A stretch of DNA of 64,000 bases from Clostridium novyi NT. Lineage in GTDB: Bacteria > Bacillota > Clostridia > Clostridiales > Clostridiaceae. The position numbers were made by a program, and so were the translations under genes. Shown in pieces: positions 35,683-47,954 of the stretch. The first letter of the stretch is position 1. Every line of letters begins with the position of its first letter. The stretch covers positions 186,001-250,000 of the forward strand of contig NC_008593.1 in assembly GCF_000014125.1 (NCBI RefSeq). Direction: 5' to 3'. The notes beneath the pieces are model-generated. The model searched no databases, was not told the DNA's origin, and worked only from the letters and a program-made list of their open reading frames with translations.

Positions 35683-35711
35683 TTGACAACTTAGGTTGAA
35701 ATTGATATAAT
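35683..35711 (+). promoter_or_regulatory. Promoter of rplJL
   Basis: TTGACA and TATAAT, both perfect, with a 17-base spacer, immediately after the rplA stop. Confidence 0.9.
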
Positions 35712-35739
35712 ACTTAACGTTCTATAAATTAAATAAGAT

Positions 35740-35820
35740 AATACTCCGCAGACAGTAGGTGCGAAAGCATAACGGGGAACCAACCTACCGAGGATTTAGA
35801 TATTCGGTATTTTGGATATA
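35740..35820 (+). ncRNA. L10 leader (L10-L12 binding RNA)
   Basis: The leader contains GCAGACAGTAGGTGCG, a TGC-GAAA-GCA tetraloop stem, and ACCTACCGAGG closing GTAGG with CCTAC. This matches the conserved L10 leader that L10-(L12)4 binds to repress rplJL. Confidence 0.85.
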
Positions 35821-35822
35821 TT

Positions 35823-35858
35823 AAGCCTCTTCGTGTCTGGGAAGAGGCTTTTAGTTTT
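35823..35858 (+). terminator. Attenuator in the rplJ leader
   Basis: AAGCCTCTTC pairs with GAAGAGGCTT around an 8-base loop, followed by TTAGTTTTT. It lies between the L10 leader and rplJ, so it probably ends transcription when L10 is in excess. Confidence 0.8.
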
Positions 35859-35877
35859 TGTTAAGGAGGTGGCTACG

Positions 35878-36381
35878 GTGGCAAGTAAAAATAGACAATT
35901 AAAAGAAGCTAAAGTACAAGAAATCAGAGAAAAATTAGAAAAAGCTCAATCAGTTGTATTAGCTAGCTATCAAGGACTTAATGTTGAAGAAGATACAGAA
36001 CTTAGAAAACAATTAAGAGAAGCTGGAGTAGAATACAAAGTTTACAAAAATACATTAGTAACTTTAGCTGCTAAAGAATTAGGTATGGATGGTATAGTTG
36101 AATACTTAGAAGGACCAGTATCTTTAGCTATAGGTTACGAAGATGCAACAGCACCAGCAAGAATACTTAATGATTTTGCAAAAGATCACAAGAAATTAGA
36201 ATTAAAAGCTGGAGTAGTTGAAGGAAAGGTATTTGATCAAGCGGAAATCAAAGAGCTTGCAACAATACCACCAAAAGAAGTTCTTATTGCAAAATTACTT
36301 GGCAGCCTAAAAGCTCCAATGTCAAATTTTGTTTACTTATTAAATGCCATAGCAGAAAAAAATGGCTCTGCTGAAGAATAA
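35878..36381 (+). CDS. rplJ: 50S ribosomal protein L10
   Basis: L10 anchors the L7/L12 dimers to the stalk base. From the GTG start the protein has 167 residues and begins [36 protein letters not shown] (near 58) and the C-terminal helix that binds L12 are present. AAGGAGGTGG lies before this GTG. An ATG at 35812 opens a longer frame, but it would translate the attenuator and lacks a binding site, so I rejected it. Confidence 0.96.
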   Translation: MASKNRQLKEAKVQEIREKLEKAQSVVLASYQGLNVEEDTELRKQLREAGVEYKVYKNTLVTLAAKELGMDGIVEYLEGPVSLAIGYEDATAPARILNDFAKDHKKLELKAGVVEGKVFDQAEIKELATIPPKEVLIAKLLGSLKAPMSNFVYLLNAIAEKNGSAEE

Positions 36382-36427
36382 GAAAAATAACGTATAACGT
36401 TGAAAATATTATGGAGGTGCGATTATA

Positions 36428-36793
36428 ATGACAAGAGAAGAAATGATTCAAGCTATAAAAGAAATGTCAGTTTTAGAATTAAACGAACTAGTAAAAGCAT
36501 GTGAAGAAGAATTTGGAGTAAGTGCTGCTGCACCAGTTGCAGTTGCAGGAGTTGCAGGAGCTGTAGGAGCTGCTGAAGAAAAATCAGAATTTGATGTAGT
36601 ATTAGCTAACGCAGGATCTCAAAAGATCAAAGTTATCAAAGCTGTTAGAGAATTAACTGGATTAGGATTAAAAGAAGCTAAAGAAATAGTTGACGGAGCT
36701 CCTAAAACACTTAAAGAAGGCGTAGCTAAAGAAGCTGCTGAAGAAATGAAAGCTAAACTTGAAGAAGTTGGTGCTACTATAGAATTAAAATAA
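36428..36793 (+). CDS. rplL: 50S ribosomal protein L7/L12
   Basis: The stalk protein that recruits translation GTPases. The 121 residues show the N-terminal dimerisation helix pair, the Ala/Gly/Val-rich hinge ([17 protein letters not shown] near residues 35-51) and the C-terminal domain [29 protein letters not shown] precedes ATG. A terminator follows. Confidence 0.98.
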   Translation: MTREEMIQAIKEMSVLELNELVKACEEEFGVSAAAPVAVAGVAGAVGAAEEKSEFDVVLANAGSQKIKVIKAVRELTGLGLKEAKEIVDGAPKTLKEGVAKEAAEEMKAKLEEVGATIELK

Positions 36794-36806
36794 GACTTTT
36801 ATATAA

Positions 36807-36839
36807 TAAAAAGGCACTTTTATATAAGTGCCTTTTTTA
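36807..36839 (+). terminator. Terminator of rplJL
   Basis: AAAAAGGCACTT pairs with AAGTGCCTTTTT around TTATAT and is followed by TT. It separates rplJL from rpoBC. Confidence 0.92.
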
Positions 36840-36863
36840 AATGCAACAAACTGTTATAAAATG

Positions 36864-36892
36864 TTGACACTTAAAACTTATTGTGATATTAT
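36864..36892 (+). promoter_or_regulatory. Promoter of rpoBC
   Basis: Perfect TTGACA and TATTAT with a 17-base spacer. A second candidate, TGGTATAAT (extended -10), lies at 36918-36926. Confidence 0.75.
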
Positions 36893-36987
36893 AATTTAAT
36901 GCATGAAAGTATAAACAAATGGTATAATTAATAATTAACAATTATTGAATGAATATAGCTTTTTTGGTTATACTAACAGGATGAGCG

Positions 36988-37031
36988 TGTGTATTCTAGG
37001 AAATATCAGTTCCTAGAGTGTTACATTTTTT
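36988..37031 (+). terminator. Attenuator-like hairpin before rpoB
   Basis: TCTAGGAA pairs with TTCCTAGA and the stem extends through G-T pairs to TGT with ACA, about 15 pairs in all. TTTTTT follows directly, 30 bases before the rpoB start. Confidence 0.7.
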
Positions 37032-37061
37032 GTTATTCTTATGCGAGGGGTGAAAATTTTA

Positions 37062-40000
37062 ATGGTACATCCTATTCAAATTGGTAAAAGAACGAGAATG
37101 AGCTTTTCAAAAGTAAAAGAGATGTGTCCAATGCCAAATCTTATAGAAGTACAATTAAATTCTTATGATTGGTTTTGGAAAGAAGGACTAAATGAGGTAT
37201 TTGATGATGTTAATCCAATACAAGATTACACAGGAAACCTTATTTTGGAATTTATTGATTACAACTTAGACAAAGATGCTATTAAGTATTCGGTAGAAGA
37301 GTGTAAAGAAAGAGATGCGACATATGCTGCACCTCTAAAAGTTAAGGTAAGATTACTTAACAAAGAAACTGGTGAAGTTAAAGAACAAGAAGTGTTTATG
37401 GGCGATTTCCCATTAATGACACAACAGGGTACGTTTGTTATCAATGGAGCTGAAAGAGTTATAGTAAGTCAGCTTGTTAGATCACCAGGTGCCTACTATG
37501 GATATGATGTGGATAAAACAGGAAAAAAACTATTTTCATCTACAGTAATACCTAATAGGGGAGCATGGTTAGAATACGAAACAGATTCTAACGACATTAT
37601 ATATGTAAGAATAGATAAAACAAGAAAACTTCCTATAAGTATCTTAATAAGAGCATTAGGATTAGGAAGCGACGCCGAAATCGTTGATTGGTTTGGCGAA
37701 GAAGAAAGATTAAAAGCGACAATAGAAAAAGATAATACTAAGACTAGAGAAGAAGCATTACTTGAAATATATAAAAGATTAAGACCGGGTGAACCACCTA
37801 CAGTAGATAGTGCGCTTTCATTAATAAACTCTTTATTCTTTGATGCTAAAAGATATGACCTATCTAGAGTTGGAAGATATAAGTTTAATAAGAAGCTAGC
37901 TATATATATAAGACTACTTAACCAAGTAGCAGCAGAGGATGTTGTTAACCCATTTACAGGGGAAATTATAGTACAAAAAGGTGAAACTATTGATAGAGAA
38001 AAAGCATTAGAAATACAAAATTGTGCTATAAATGCTGTAAACATTCAAGTTGAAGATAAAGTTATAAAAGTCATAGGAAATAATTTTGTAGACATACATA
38101 AATTTATAGATTTTGACATTTCAGATTTGAAAATAAAAGAGCATGTACATTATCCTACATTAAAAAATATTCTTGATAATTATACAGATGAAAAAAGCAT
38201 AAAAGAAGAAATTAAGAAAAACATACATGAGTTAATTCCAAAACACATTGTTGTAGACGATATTTATGCTACTATCAGTTATGAATTAGGATTACCATAT
38301 GAAATTGGTACAATAGATGATATAGATCACTTAGGAAATAGAAGATTAAGATCTGTTGGTGAATTATTACAAAATCAATTTAGAATTGGATTATCAAGAA
38401 TGGAAAGAGTAGTCAAAGAAAGAATGACTATTCAAGATCAAGAAGTTATAACACCTCAAGCATTAATAAATATAAGACCAGTAGCAGCTGCAATTAAGGA
38501 ATTTTTTGGAAGTTCACAGCTTTCACAATTTATGGATCAAACAAATCCTTTATCAGAGCTTACTCATAAGAGAAGATTATCAGCATTAGGACCAGGAGGA
38601 CTTTCAAGAGAAAGAGCTGGATTCGAAGTTAGAGACGTTCACCACTCTCACTATGGTAGAATGTGTCCAATAGAAACTCCAGAAGGACCTAACATAGGAC
38701 TTATAAACTCACTTGCGTGCTATGCTAAAGTTAATGAATATGGATTTATAGAAACTCCATATAGATTAGTTGATAAAAAGGAAGCTAGAGTAACAGATGA
38801 AATAGTATATCTAACAGCAGATGAAGAAGACCATTATTTAGTTGCACAAGCTAAAGAACCGTTAGACGAAAATGGTTGCTTTATAGATGAAAAGATAACA
38901 GTCAGAGACTTGGAAGATGTTATAGTTGTGTCTAAAGATCAAGTTGATCTAATGGACGTTTCACCAAGTCAAATAGTATCTGTTGCAACAGCTATGATAC
39001 CATTCCTTGAAAATGATGACGCCAGCCGTGCGCTTATGGGATCTAACATGCAACGTCAGGCAGTACCACTATTAAAACCAGCAGCTCCAATTGTAGGAAC
39101 AGGAATAGAATACAAAGCGGCTGTAGATTCAGGGGTATTACCTAAGGCTGAACATGATGGTGTTATTGAATATGTAAGTTCAACAGAAGTTAGGATCAGA
39201 AGAGATTCAGATGGTGGACTTGATAAACATAAACTTCTTAAATACAAGAGATCTAACCAAGGTACTTGTATAAATCAAAGACCTATTGTAAGCAAAGGCG
39301 AAAAAGTAAAAGCTGGAGATGTTTTAGCAGATGGACCATCTACAGACTTTGGAGAAATTGCTTTAGGTCAAAATATCCGTATGGGATTCATAACTTGGGA
39401 AGGTTATAACTACGAAGATGCTATGTTAGTTTCAGAACAATTAGTTCGTGATGATATATTCACATCTATTCATATAGAAGAATATGAATCTGAAGCTAGA
39501 GATACTAAGTTAGGACCAGAGGAAATAACAAGAGATATACCAAATGTAGGGGAAGATGCTCTTAAAAACATAGATGAAAGAGGAATAGTAAGAATAGGTG
39601 CTGAAGTAAGATCAGGCGATATATTAGTAGGTAAAGTTACTCCAAAGGGAGAAACTGAACTTACAGCTGAAGAAAGACTTCTAAGAGCTATTTTCGGAGA
39701 AAAAGCAAGAGAAGTTAGAGATACTTCCTTAAGAGTTCCTCATGGAGAAGCTGGAATAATCGTTGATGTAAAAGTATTTACAAGAGAAAACGGTGATGAG
39801 TTACCTCCAGGAGTAAATGAACTAGTAAGATGTTATATAGCACAAAAAAGAAAGATATCAGTTGGAGATAAGATGGCAGGAAGACACGGTAATAAGGGTG
39901 TTATCTCTAGAATATTACCAGAAGAAGATATGCCATTCTTACCAGACGGAAGACCACTTCAAATATGCTTAAACCCTCTAGGTGTACCTTCTCGTATGAA

Positions 40001-40787
40001 TATCGGTCAGGTACTTGAAGTTCATTTAGGATGGGCTGCAGGAGAAATGGGATGGCATATAGCAACACCAGTATTTAATGGTGCATTTGAAGATGAAATT
40101 GTAGAATTATTACAAGAAGCTGGATACAGTGAAGATGGTAAAACTGTTTTATATGATGGTAGAACAGGAGAACCGTTTGACAATAGAGTTACTGTAGGAT
40201 ACATGTATATCTTAAAACTTCACCATTTAGTTGATGATAAGATACACGCAAGATCTACAGGACCATACTCATTGGTTACTCAACAACCACTAGGAGGTAA
40301 AGCTCAATTTGGTGGTCAAAGATTTGGAGAAATGGAAGTTTGGGCACTTGAAGCATATGGTGCAGCTCATACACTTCAAGAGGTTTTAACAGTTAAATCA
40401 GATGACGTTGTCGGAAGAGTTAAGACTTATGAAGCTATTGTTAAGGGTGAAAACATTCCAGAACCAGGAGTACCAGAATCATTTAAAGTACTTATAAAAG
40501 AACTTCAAGCATTATGCTTAGATGTAAAAGTACTAAGTGATACTAACGAAGAAATCAAAATAAAGGAATCTTCTGAAGAAGACATGGAAGATTTAGGAGT
40601 TAATATAGAAGGAACTGAAGACGAAATTGTTCCAACGGCAGAAAAAAGATCATCGAACCAAGATGAAGAAGCATTAGAATTAGTTGATAACGAAGAGTTT
40701 GAAGATATAAAGTTAGAGTATGATGATTTACAACTAGATGAACTAGAAAATGGGCTTGAGTTAGAAGATTTTAATGATGAACATTAA
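37062..40787 (+). CDS. rpoB: DNA-directed RNA polymerase subunit beta
   Basis: The 1,241-residue beta subunit starts at the ATG 10 bases after GAGGGGTGA, seven codons inside the longest frame. The rifampicin region reads [30 protein letters not shown] and is of the sensitive, wild type. Other universal segments are [26 protein letters not shown] and the C-terminal [20 protein letters not shown]. After residue about 1170 there is an acidic, low-complexity tail of roughly 70 residues that is lineage-variable. rpoC begins 20 bases after the stop. Confidence 0.98.
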   Translation: MVHPIQIGKRTRMSFSKVKEMCPMPNLIEVQLNSYDWFWKEGLNEVFDDVNPIQDYTGNLILEFIDYNLDKDAIKYSVEECKERDATYAAPLKVKVRLLNKETGEVKEQEVFMGDFPLMTQQGTFVINGAERVIVSQLVRSPGAYYGYDVDKTGKKLFSSTVIPNRGAWLEYETDSNDIIYVRIDKTRKLPISILIRALGLGSDAEIVDWFGEEERLKATIEKDNTKTREEALLEIYKRLRPGEPPTVDSALSLINSLFFDAKRYDLSRVGRYKFNKKLAIYIRLLNQVAAEDVVNPFTGEIIVQKGETIDREKALEIQNCAINAVNIQVEDKVIKVIGNNFVDIHKFIDFDISDLKIKEHVHYPTLKNILDNYTDEKSIKEEIKKNIHELIPKHIVVDDIYATISYELGLPYEIGTIDDIDHLGNRRLRSVGELLQNQFRIGLSRMERVVKERMTIQDQEVITPQALINIRPVAAAIKEFFGSSQLSQFMDQTNPLSELTHKRRLSALGPGGLSRERAGFEVRDVHHSHYGRMCPIETPEGPNIGLINSLACYAKVNEYGFIETPYRLVDKKEARVTDEIVYLTADEEDHYLVAQAKEPLDENGCFIDEKITVRDLEDVIVVSKDQVDLMDVSPSQIVSVATAMIPFLENDDASRALMGSNMQRQAVPLLKPAAPIVGTGIEYKAAVDSGVLPKAEHDGVIEYVSSTEVRIRRDSDGGLDKHKLLKYKRSNQGTCINQRPIVSKGEKVKAGDVLADGPSTDFGEIALGQNIRMGFITWEGYNYEDAMLVSEQLVRDDIFTSIHIEEYESEARDTKLGPEEITRDIPNVGEDALKNIDERGIVRIGAEVRSGDILVGKVTPKGETELTAEERLLRAIFGEKAREVRDTSLRVPHGEAGIIVDVKVFTRENGDELPPGVNELVRCYIAQKRKISVGDKMAGRHGNKGVISRILPEEDMPFLPDGRPLQICLNPLGVPSRMNIGQVLEVHLGWAAGEMGWHIATPVFNGAFEDEIVELLQEAGYSEDGKTVLYDGRTGEPFDNRVTVGYMYILKLHHLVDDKIHARSTGPYSLVTQQPLGGKAQFGGQRFGEMEVWALEAYGAAHTLQEVLTVKSDDVVGRVKTYEAIVKGENIPEPGVPESFKVLIKELQALCLDVKVLSDTNEEIKIKESSEEDMEDLGVNIEGTEDEIVPTAEKRSSNQDEEALELVDNEEFEDIKLEYDDLQLDELENGLELEDFNDEH

Positions 40788-40807
40788 TGTGGAGGGAGGA
40801 TTTACCC

Positions 40808-43800
40808 TTGATAGAGTTAAATAATTTTGAGGCATTGCAAATTGGTTTAGCTTCACCAGAGCAAATAAGAGAATGGTCAAGAGGGGAAGTTAAAAAACCT
40901 GAAACTATTAATTATAGGACTTTAAAACCTGAAAAAGACGGATTGTTCTGCGAAAGAATATTTGGACCTATAAAAGATTGGGAATGTCATTGTGGTAAAT
41001 ACAAGAGAGTAAGATATAAAGGTATAGTATGTGATAGATGTGGAGTAGAGGTTACAAAATCAAAAGTAAGACGTGAGAGAATGGGGCATATAGAACTTGC
41101 TGCCCCAGTATCACACATATGGTACTTCAAAGGTATACCATCTCGTATGGGACTTATACTTGATATGTCACCAAGATCTTTAGAAAAAGTATTATACTTT
41201 GCATCATATGTTGTTTTAGATCCAAAAGAGACTCCACTATTAAAGAAGCAATTACTTAGTGAAAAAGAGTACAGAGAAAGCGTCGACAAATATGGAGAAG
41301 AAGCTTTTGATGCTGAAATGGGTGCGGAAGCAGTAAAAAAACTTTTAGCTGAAATAGATTTAGAACAACTATCTAAAGAATTAAAAGAAGCTTTAAAAAC
41401 AAGTACAGGTCAAAAGAAAGTAAGAACTATAAGAAGACTTGAAGTAGTTGAATCATTTAGAAAATCAACTAATAGACCTGAATGGATGATTATAGATGTT
41501 ATACCAGTAATCCCTCCTGATTTAAGACCTATGGTTCAATTAGATGGAGGAAGATTTGCAACATCGGATCTAAATGATTTATATAGAAGAGTTATAAACA
41601 GAAATAACAGATTAAAGAAGCTTTTAGATTTAGGTGCTCCAGACATAATAGTAAGAAATGAAAAGAGAATGCTACAAGAAGCTGTAGATGCTCTTATAGA
41701 TAATGGTAGAAGGGGAAGACCAGTTACAGGACCAGGAAACAGACCTTTAAAATCATTATCAGATATGCTTAAAGGTAAACAAGGTAGATTCAGACAAAAT
41801 CTACTTGGAAAACGTGTTGACTACTCTGGACGTTCGGTTATCGTTGTAGGACCAGAATTAAAGATGTATCAATGTGGTCTTCCAAAGGAAATGGCACTTG
41901 AATTATTCAAGCCATTTGTTATGAAAAAACTTGTTGAAAGTGGAGCAGCTCATAATATTAAGAGTTCTAAGAAAATGGTTGAAAGAGTTATGCCACAAGT
42001 ATGGGATGTACTTGAAGAAGTTATATCTGAGCATCCTGTATTATTAAACCGTGCTCCGACTCTTCACAGACTAGGAATTCAAGCATTCCAACCAGTATTA
42101 GTTGAAGGAAGAGCAATAAAACTTCATCCATTAGTATGTACAGCATACAACGCCGACTTCGATGGAGACCAAATGGCTGTGCACGTACCTTTATCAGTTG
42201 AAGCACAAGCAGAAGCTAGATTCTTAATGCTTGCAGCAAATAATATATTAAAACCTTCTGATGGTAAACCAGTTTGTGTACCTACTCAGGATATGATTTT
42301 AGGTTCTTATTATTTAACACTTGATAAAGATGGAGTTAAAGGAGAAGGAAAAATATTCTCTAACCCAGATGAAGTTATGATGGCATATCAAACTGGTGCT
42401 ATAAACATTCACGCTAAGATAAAAGTTAGAATGACTAAAGAAAAAGACGGAAAAATCATTAGCGGAATAATTGAAACTACACCAGGAAAATTAATATTCA
42501 ACGATTCAATACCACAAGATTTAGGATTTGTAGATAGAAGCAATCCTGAAAATGAATTTAAGTTAGAAATAGATTTTCTAGTAACTAAGAAAAACTTAGG
42601 AAAGATAATAGATAAATGTTATACAAAATATGGTGCAACTGAAACATCTACAATGCTAGATAAAATTAAGGCAAGAGGATACCATTATTCAACTATAGGA
42701 GCTATAACAATATCAGTATCTGATATGACAGTTCCAGAATCTAAAAACAGATTGCTATCTGATACAGACTTAGCTGTAGAAAAGATAGAAAAGATGTACA
42801 GAAGAGGATTCATATCTGAAGATGAAAGATATGAAAGAGTAATTGAAAAATGGACTCAAACAACTGAAGATGTTGCCAATGCACTTATGGATAATCTAGA
42901 TAGATTTAATCCGATCTTCATGATGGCTGACTCAGGAGCCAGAGGATCTAAGTCTCAGATCAAGCAGCTTGCTGGTATGAGAGGACTTATGGCTAACCCA
43001 TCAGGTAAGATTATCGAGTTACCAATCAGAGCATCATTCAGAGAAGGTCTTGACGTATTAGAGTACTTCATATCTACTCACGGTGCTAGAAAAGGTAACG
43101 CCGATACAGCACTTAAAACAGCTGACTCAGGATACTTAACAAGAAGACTTGTTGATGTAAGCCAAGATGTTATAGTTAGAGAAGAAGATTGTGGATCAAC
43201 ACACGGATACGAAGTTTCTGAAATAAAAGAAGGAAATGAAGTTATCGAAACATTAACTGAAAGACTTACAGGAAGATATTCAATAGAAGATATCGTAGAT
43301 CCTCAAACAGGTGAAGTTATAGTACCTGCAGATACTTACATGAATGCAGATTTAGCTGAAAAAGTTGAAAAACATGGAGTTAAGAAAGTTAACATTAGAT
43401 CTGTATTTACATGTAAATCAAAACACGGCGTTTGTGCTAAGTGTTATGGTATGAACATGGCAACAGCCAATAAGATAAACATTGGAGAATCTGTTGGTAT
43501 AGTTGCAGCTCAATCTATCGGAGAACCTGGTACTCAGCTTACAATGAGAACATTCCACACAGGTGGTGTTGCTGGAGCGGATATCACTCAAGGTCTTCCT
43601 AGAGTTGAGGAACTTTTTGAAGCTAGAAAACCAAAAGGACTTGCAATTATAACAGAAGTTGCTGGTACTGTTAAATTAGAAGAAACTAAGAAAAAGAGAA
43701 TTGTTCATGTAATAGATGATGAAGGTGTAGATAAGAGCTATGATATACCATTTGGATCAAGAATAAAGGTTTCAAATGGTAGCAGAATCGAAGCCGGAGA

Positions 43801-44344
43801 TGAAATTACTGAAGGATCAGTTAATCCACATGATATTTTGGCAATAAAAGGACCTAAAGAAGTTAAAAATTACTTGTTGTCAGAAGTACAAAAGGTATAT
43901 AGACTACAAGGTGTTGATATCAACGACAAGCACTTAGAAGTTGTTGTAAGACAAATGACTAGAAAAGTTAAAATAAAAGAATCTGGAGATACTGAATTAT
44001 TACCAGGAACTTTAGTGGATGTATTTGATTTCGAAGAAGTAAATGAAAAAATACGCCAACAAGGTGGAGAAGAAGCTACAGGAGATATAGCTTTACTTGG
44101 AATAACTAAAGCGGCTCTTGCAACAGATTCATTCTTGTCAGCAGCATCATTCCAAGAAACTACAAGAGTACTTACTGATGCAGCTATAAAAGGTAAGAGT
44201 GACCCATTATTAGGTTTAAAAGAAAATGTAATAATAGGTAAATTAATACCAGCTGGAACAGGGATGATGAGATATAGATCAATAAAATTAAATACAGACA
44301 AAGAAGAAAATGACGAAGAATTAGTAAATGTTGACGAAGCTTAG
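40808..44344 (+). CDS. rpoC: DNA-directed RNA polymerase subunit beta'
   Basis: The 1,178-residue beta' subunit carries the active-site magnesium triad in NADFDGDQM (near residue 450) and an N-terminal zinc site [13 protein letters not shown] with CDRCG. The trigger loop segment lies near [11 protein letters not shown]. Start is TTG seven bases after GGAGGGAGGA, giving the expected [17 protein letters not shown]-terminus. A frame open from ATG 40787 would begin at the rpoB stop and run through the binding site, so it was rejected. Confidence 0.98.
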   Translation: MIELNNFEALQIGLASPEQIREWSRGEVKKPETINYRTLKPEKDGLFCERIFGPIKDWECHCGKYKRVRYKGIVCDRCGVEVTKSKVRRERMGHIELAAPVSHIWYFKGIPSRMGLILDMSPRSLEKVLYFASYVVLDPKETPLLKKQLLSEKEYRESVDKYGEEAFDAEMGAEAVKKLLAEIDLEQLSKELKEALKTSTGQKKVRTIRRLEVVESFRKSTNRPEWMIIDVIPVIPPDLRPMVQLDGGRFATSDLNDLYRRVINRNNRLKKLLDLGAPDIIVRNEKRMLQEAVDALIDNGRRGRPVTGPGNRPLKSLSDMLKGKQGRFRQNLLGKRVDYSGRSVIVVGPELKMYQCGLPKEMALELFKPFVMKKLVESGAAHNIKSSKKMVERVMPQVWDVLEEVISEHPVLLNRAPTLHRLGIQAFQPVLVEGRAIKLHPLVCTAYNADFDGDQMAVHVPLSVEAQAEARFLMLAANNILKPSDGKPVCVPTQDMILGSYYLTLDKDGVKGEGKIFSNPDEVMMAYQTGAINIHAKIKVRMTKEKDGKIISGIIETTPGKLIFNDSIPQDLGFVDRSNPENEFKLEIDFLVTKKNLGKIIDKCYTKYGATETSTMLDKIKARGYHYSTIGAITISVSDMTVPESKNRLLSDTDLAVEKIEKMYRRGFISEDERYERVIEKWTQTTEDVANALMDNLDRFNPIFMMADSGARGSKSQIKQLAGMRGLMANPSGKIIELPIRASFREGLDVLEYFISTHGARKGNADTALKTADSGYLTRRLVDVSQDVIVREEDCGSTHGYEVSEIKEGNEVIETLTERLTGRYSIEDIVDPQTGEVIVPADTYMNADLAEKVEKHGVKKVNIRSVFTCKSKHGVCAKCYGMNMATANKINIGESVGIVAAQSIGEPGTQLTMRTFHTGGVAGADITQGLPRVEELFEARKPKGLAIITEVAGTVKLEETKKKRIVHVIDDEGVDKSYDIPFGSRIKVSNGSRIEAGDEITEGSVNPHDILAIKGPKEVKNYLLSEVQKVYRLQGVDINDKHLEVVVRQMTRKVKIKESGDTELLPGTLVDVFDFEEVNEKIRQQGGEEATGDIALLGITKAALATDSFLSAASFQETTRVLTDAAIKGKSDPLLGLKENVIIGKLIPAGTGMMRYRSIKLNTDKEENDEELVNVDEA

Positions 44345-44355
44345 TATTGATTTTA

Positions 44356-44384
44356 TTGACATGATAAAATTAAAATGATAAAAT
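44356..44384 (+). promoter_or_regulatory. Promoter of the L7Ae-like/rpsL/rpsG operon
   Basis: Perfect TTGACA and TAAAAT with a 17-base spacer, 11 bases after the rpoC stop. Confidence 0.8.
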
Positions 44385-44410
44385 ACATTTTGTGCGTATA
44401 GATTATGCTT

Positions 44411-44438
44411 AGAGACAAGGTGAAAAACCTTTGTCTCT
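44411..44438 (+). other. Hairpin in the L7Ae-like gene leader
   Basis: AGAGACA-AGGT pairs with ACCT-TGTCTCT around a GAAAA loop with one bulged T. No T run follows, so it is not a plain terminator. Confidence 0.6.
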
Positions 44439-44466
44439 GACATAATATATTTAAGGGGGGCCTTAA

Positions 44467-44709
44467 ATGGTTGGCAGAATTCAGGGAGAAAAAGTTATTG
44501 GCCTAAAGCAAACTATGAAGTATATTCAAAACGATAAAGGAAAATGTCTTTATGTGGCGAAAAATGCAGATGGTAAATTAACGGATCCTGTTGTACAGTT
44601 AGCCACGAATAGATTACTCCCAATAATATATATAGATACTATGAAAAAATTAGGCATGTTTTGTGGAATAGAAGTAGGAGCAGCAGTGGCATTACTTATA
44701 AAAAAATAA
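44467..44709 (+). CDS. L7Ae-family RNA-binding protein (YbxF type)
   Basis: An 80-residue protein of the L7Ae/L30e/S12e family. Segments GLKQTMKYIQND, CLYVAKNADGKLTDPV and GIEVGAAVALLIKK correspond to the compact alpha-beta-alpha fold. Bacillus YbxF-type relatives bind kink-turn RNA and sit just before rpsL, as here. AAGGGGGG precedes ATG. The natural RNA target is not known. Confidence 0.92.
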   Translation: MVGRIQGEKVIGLKQTMKYIQNDKGKCLYVAKNADGKLTDPVVQLATNRLLPIIYIDTMKKLGMFCGIEVGAAVALLIKK

Positions 44710-44764
44710 TTATGCTATAACTAAAATTTATATAATTTCATGAAATAATCAAGGAGGTGAAGAC

Positions 44765-45142
44765 ATGCCAACTATTAACCAATTAGTAAGAAAAGGAAGA
44801 AAGACAGCAGAGTATAAGTCAAATTCACCAGCATTAAAACAATGTCCTCAAAAAAGAGGAGTGTGTACTGTTGTTAAAACAAGCACACCTAAGAAACCTA
44901 ACTCAGCCTTAAGAAAAGTAGCAAGAGTTAGACTTACAAATGGTTATGAAGTTACAGCTTACATTCCAGGTATAGGACATAACCTACAAGAACACAGTGT
45001 TGTTTTAATAAGAGGTGGAAGAGTAAAAGACCTTCCAGGTGTTAGATACCATATAGTAAGAGGAGCGTTAGACGCTGCTGGAGTAGCTAACAGAATGCAA
45101 GCAAGATCAAAATACGGTGCAAAAAAACCAAAACAAAAATAG
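44765..45142 (+). CDS. rpsL: 30S ribosomal protein S12
   Basis: S12 monitors decoding accuracy. The 125 residues contain [17 protein letters not shown] and [13 protein letters not shown] with Lys at both streptomycin-resistance positions, so it is wild type. AAGGAGGTGA precedes ATG. Confidence 0.98.
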   Translation: MPTINQLVRKGRKTAEYKSNSPALKQCPQKRGVCTVVKTSTPKKPNSALRKVARVRLTNGYEVTAYIPGIGHNLQEHSVVLIRGGRVKDLPGVRYHIVRGALDAAGVANRMQARSKYGAKKPKQK

Positions 45143-45216
45143 TTAATAAAAACAGTGCTATGTCTTCAGCGTTGATATAGATTATATACTTATATTTTGC
45201 AGAAGAGAGCGCTTTG

Positions 45217-45230
45217 CGGTAAGGTTACCG
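45217..45230 (+). promoter_or_regulatory. Hairpin in the rpsL-rpsG gap
   Basis: CGGTA pairs with TACCG around AGGT. The 131-base gap is long for this operon. In Escherichia coli the same gap holds an S7 repressor site; similarity here is by position only. Confidence 0.35.
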
Positions 45231-45252
45231 AGTACCTATGAATTAAATATGA

Positions 45253-45744
<492 letters not shown>

Positions 45745-45763
45745 TAAAAATTTAATCTTGAAA

Positions 45764-45798
45764 ATAAAACTGTTTTGGAATTTCCAAAACAGTTTTAT
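45764..45798 (+). terminator. Terminator between rpsG and fusA
   Basis: ATAAAACTGTTTTGGAA and its inverse complement form a stem of about 16 pairs, followed by TTTTAT. Confidence 0.85.
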
Positions 45799-45802
45799 CC
45801 AA

Positions 45803-45830
45803 TTGTAATATTAAAGATTGCTTATATATA
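45803..45830 (+). promoter_or_regulatory. Candidate promoter of fusA
   Basis: TTGTAA and TATATA with a 16-base spacer lie just after the rpsG terminator. Confidence 0.45.
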
Positions 45831-45856
45831 TTAACTCGTTGAGAGGAGGAAAATGA

Positions 45857-47920
45857 ATGGCTAGACAATATCCGTTAAATAAATTTCGTAACATTGGAAT
45901 AATGGCGCATATCGATGCAGGTAAAACTACATCAACTGAGCGTATATTATTTTACACTGGTAAAACTCATAAAATAGGAGAAACTCACGAAGGTGCAGCT
46001 ACAATGGACTGGATGGTTCAAGAACAAGAAAGAGGTATAACAATTACTTCTGCTGCAACTACTTGTTTTTGGAAAGATCACCAAATAAACATAATCGACA
46101 CACCAGGACACGTAGATTTTACTGTTGAGGTTGAAAGATCTTTAAGAGTATTAGATAGTGCTATAACTATTCTTGATGCAAAAGGTGGAGTTGAACCACA
46201 AACTGAAACAGTATGGAGACAGGCAGATAAGTATCAAGTACCTAGAATGATATTCGTAAACAAAATGGATATATTAGGTGCTGATTTCTATATGTCAGTT
46301 CAAACAGTAAGAGATAGATTACGTGCAAATGCAGTGCCAATACAAATTCCTATAGGAAAAGAAGATGACTACGCAGGACATGTTGATCTTATAAAAATGA
46401 AAGCTGTTATATTTGATAAGGAACTAGGAGTTAACTATGATGAAGTAGAAATCCCAGAAGACTTAAAAGATAAAGCAGAAGAATATAGATCAGCTATGAT
46501 TGAAGCAATAGTTGAAACTGATGAAGAATTAATGATGAAGTATCTTGAAGGTGAAGAAATTTCTGAAGAAGAAATACATACAGCTTTAAGAAAAGCTACA
46601 ATCGCTAATGAAATAGTTCCAGTTCTTTGCGGTACTGCTTACAAAAACAAAGGTATCCAACATCTATTAGATGCTGTTCTTGCTTACCTACCATCACCAT
46701 TAGATATACCTTCAATTAAAGGTGTTGACGAAGATGGTAACGAAGTTGAAAGACACGCATCAGATGATGAACCTTTAGGAGCATTAGCATTTAAGATTGC
46801 TACTGACCCATTCGTTGGTAAATTAGCTTTCGTAAGAATTTACTCAGGGGTAATGCATAGCGGAAGTTACGTATTAAACAGTAACAAGAACAAGAAAGAA
46901 AGAATCGGAAGACTTGTTAAAATGCATGCTAACCACAGAGAAGAAGTTGAAGAATTATATGCTGGAGAATTAGGTGCAGTTATAGGATTAAAGAATACTA
47001 CAACTGGAGATACTTTATGTGATGAAAATGCACCAGTTATCCTTGAAAGCATGGAATTCCCAGAACCAGTTATATCTGTAGCAATTGAGCCAAAAACAAA
47101 AGCAGCTCAAGAAAAAATGGGTATAGCTCTAGCTAAACTTGCTGAAGAAGATCCAACATTCAAAACTTATACTGACCAAGAAACAGGCCAAGTAATTATC
47201 GCTGGTATGGGTGAACTTCATCTTGAAATCATAGTTGATAGATTACAAAGAGAATTCAAAGTAGAATGTAACGTAGGTGCTCCACAAGTTGCTTACAAAG
47301 AAACTATCAAGAATGCTGTTAAAGCTGAAGGTAAGTTTGTAAGACAGTCAGGTGGACGTGGACAATACGGACATTGTTGGATAGAATTAATACCACACGA
47401 AGGAGAATATGAATTCGAAAATGCTATCGTTGGAGGAGCTATTCCAAGAGAATATATTCCAGCTGTAGATAACGGAATTCAAGAAGCTGCTCAAAGTGGT
47501 ATCTTAGGTGGATATCCGGTTATAAACTTCAAAGTTAAATGTTATGACGGATCATACCATGATGTTGACTCATCTGAAATGGCATTCAAAGTTGCTGGTT
47601 CTATGGCGTTCAAAAATGGTATGGCAAAAGCTACACCAGTATTACTTGAACCTGTAATGAAGGTAGAAATAGTTGTACCTGAAGAATACATGGGAGATGT
47701 AATGGGTGACGTTAACTCTAGAAGAGGTAGAATCGAAGGAATGAACCCAAGAGGTGGAGCACAAGTCATAGCAGCATTTGTACCACTTTCAGAAATGTTT
47801 GGATATGCAACTGTATTAAGATCTAGAACTCAAGGTAGAGGAACATACAGCATGGAATTTGCTAACTATGAAGAAGTACCAAAGAGTATAGCTGAAAAAG
47901 TTGTAGGAGAAAATAAATAA
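45857..47920 (+). CDS. fusA: Elongation factor G
   Basis: EF-G drives translocation on the ribosome. The 687-residue protein has GTPase motifs AHIDAGKTT (residues 17-25), the switch [11 protein letters not shown] near 61, DTPGHVDF near 82 and NKMD near 136, and domain IV with [13 protein letters not shown] near 497. GAGGAGG precedes ATG. tuf follows 64 bases downstream. Confidence 0.98.
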   Translation: MARQYPLNKFRNIGIMAHIDAGKTTSTERILFYTGKTHKIGETHEGAATMDWMVQEQERGITITSAATTCFWKDHQINIIDTPGHVDFTVEVERSLRVLDSAITILDAKGGVEPQTETVWRQADKYQVPRMIFVNKMDILGADFYMSVQTVRDRLRANAVPIQIPIGKEDDYAGHVDLIKMKAVIFDKELGVNYDEVEIPEDLKDKAEEYRSAMIEAIVETDEELMMKYLEGEEISEEEIHTALRKATIANEIVPVLCGTAYKNKGIQHLLDAVLAYLPSPLDIPSIKGVDEDGNEVERHASDDEPLGALAFKIATDPFVGKLAFVRIYSGVMHSGSYVLNSNKNKKERIGRLVKMHANHREEVEELYAGELGAVIGLKNTTTGDTLCDENAPVILESMEFPEPVISVAIEPKTKAAQEKMGIALAKLAEEDPTFKTYTDQETGQVIIAGMGELHLEIIVDRLQREFKVECNVGAPQVAYKETIKNAVKAEGKFVRQSGGRGQYGHCWIELIPHEGEYEFENAIVGGAIPREYIPAVDNGIQEAAQSGILGGYPVINFKVKCYDGSYHDVDSSEMAFKVAGSMAFKNGMAKATPVLLEPVMKVEIVVPEEYMGDVMGDVNSRRGRIEGMNPRGGAQVIAAFVPLSEMFGYATVLRSRTQGRGTYSMEFANYEEVPKSIAEKVVGENK

Positions 47921-47954
47921 TAAGATTTAATTTAAATTTAAATATAATATAATT

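Noticed and set aside
35812..35877. ATG opening a longer rplJ frame
   Set aside because: It lies in the leader just before the attenuator hairpin, has no binding site, and the GTG at 35878 has an excellent one and gives the normal L10 N-terminus.
37496..38044. 182-codon minus-strand frame inside rpoB
   Set aside because: Opposite a universally conserved gene, no binding site; a by-product of codon bias.
40787..40807. ATG overlapping the rpoB stop as the start of rpoC
   Set aside because: The seven added codons are the Shine-Dalgarno region itself; TTG 40808 gives the conserved N-terminus at the right spacing.
43870..44301. 143-codon minus-strand frame opposite the 3' end of rpoC
   Set aside because: Mirror of rpoC coding sequence with no own signals.
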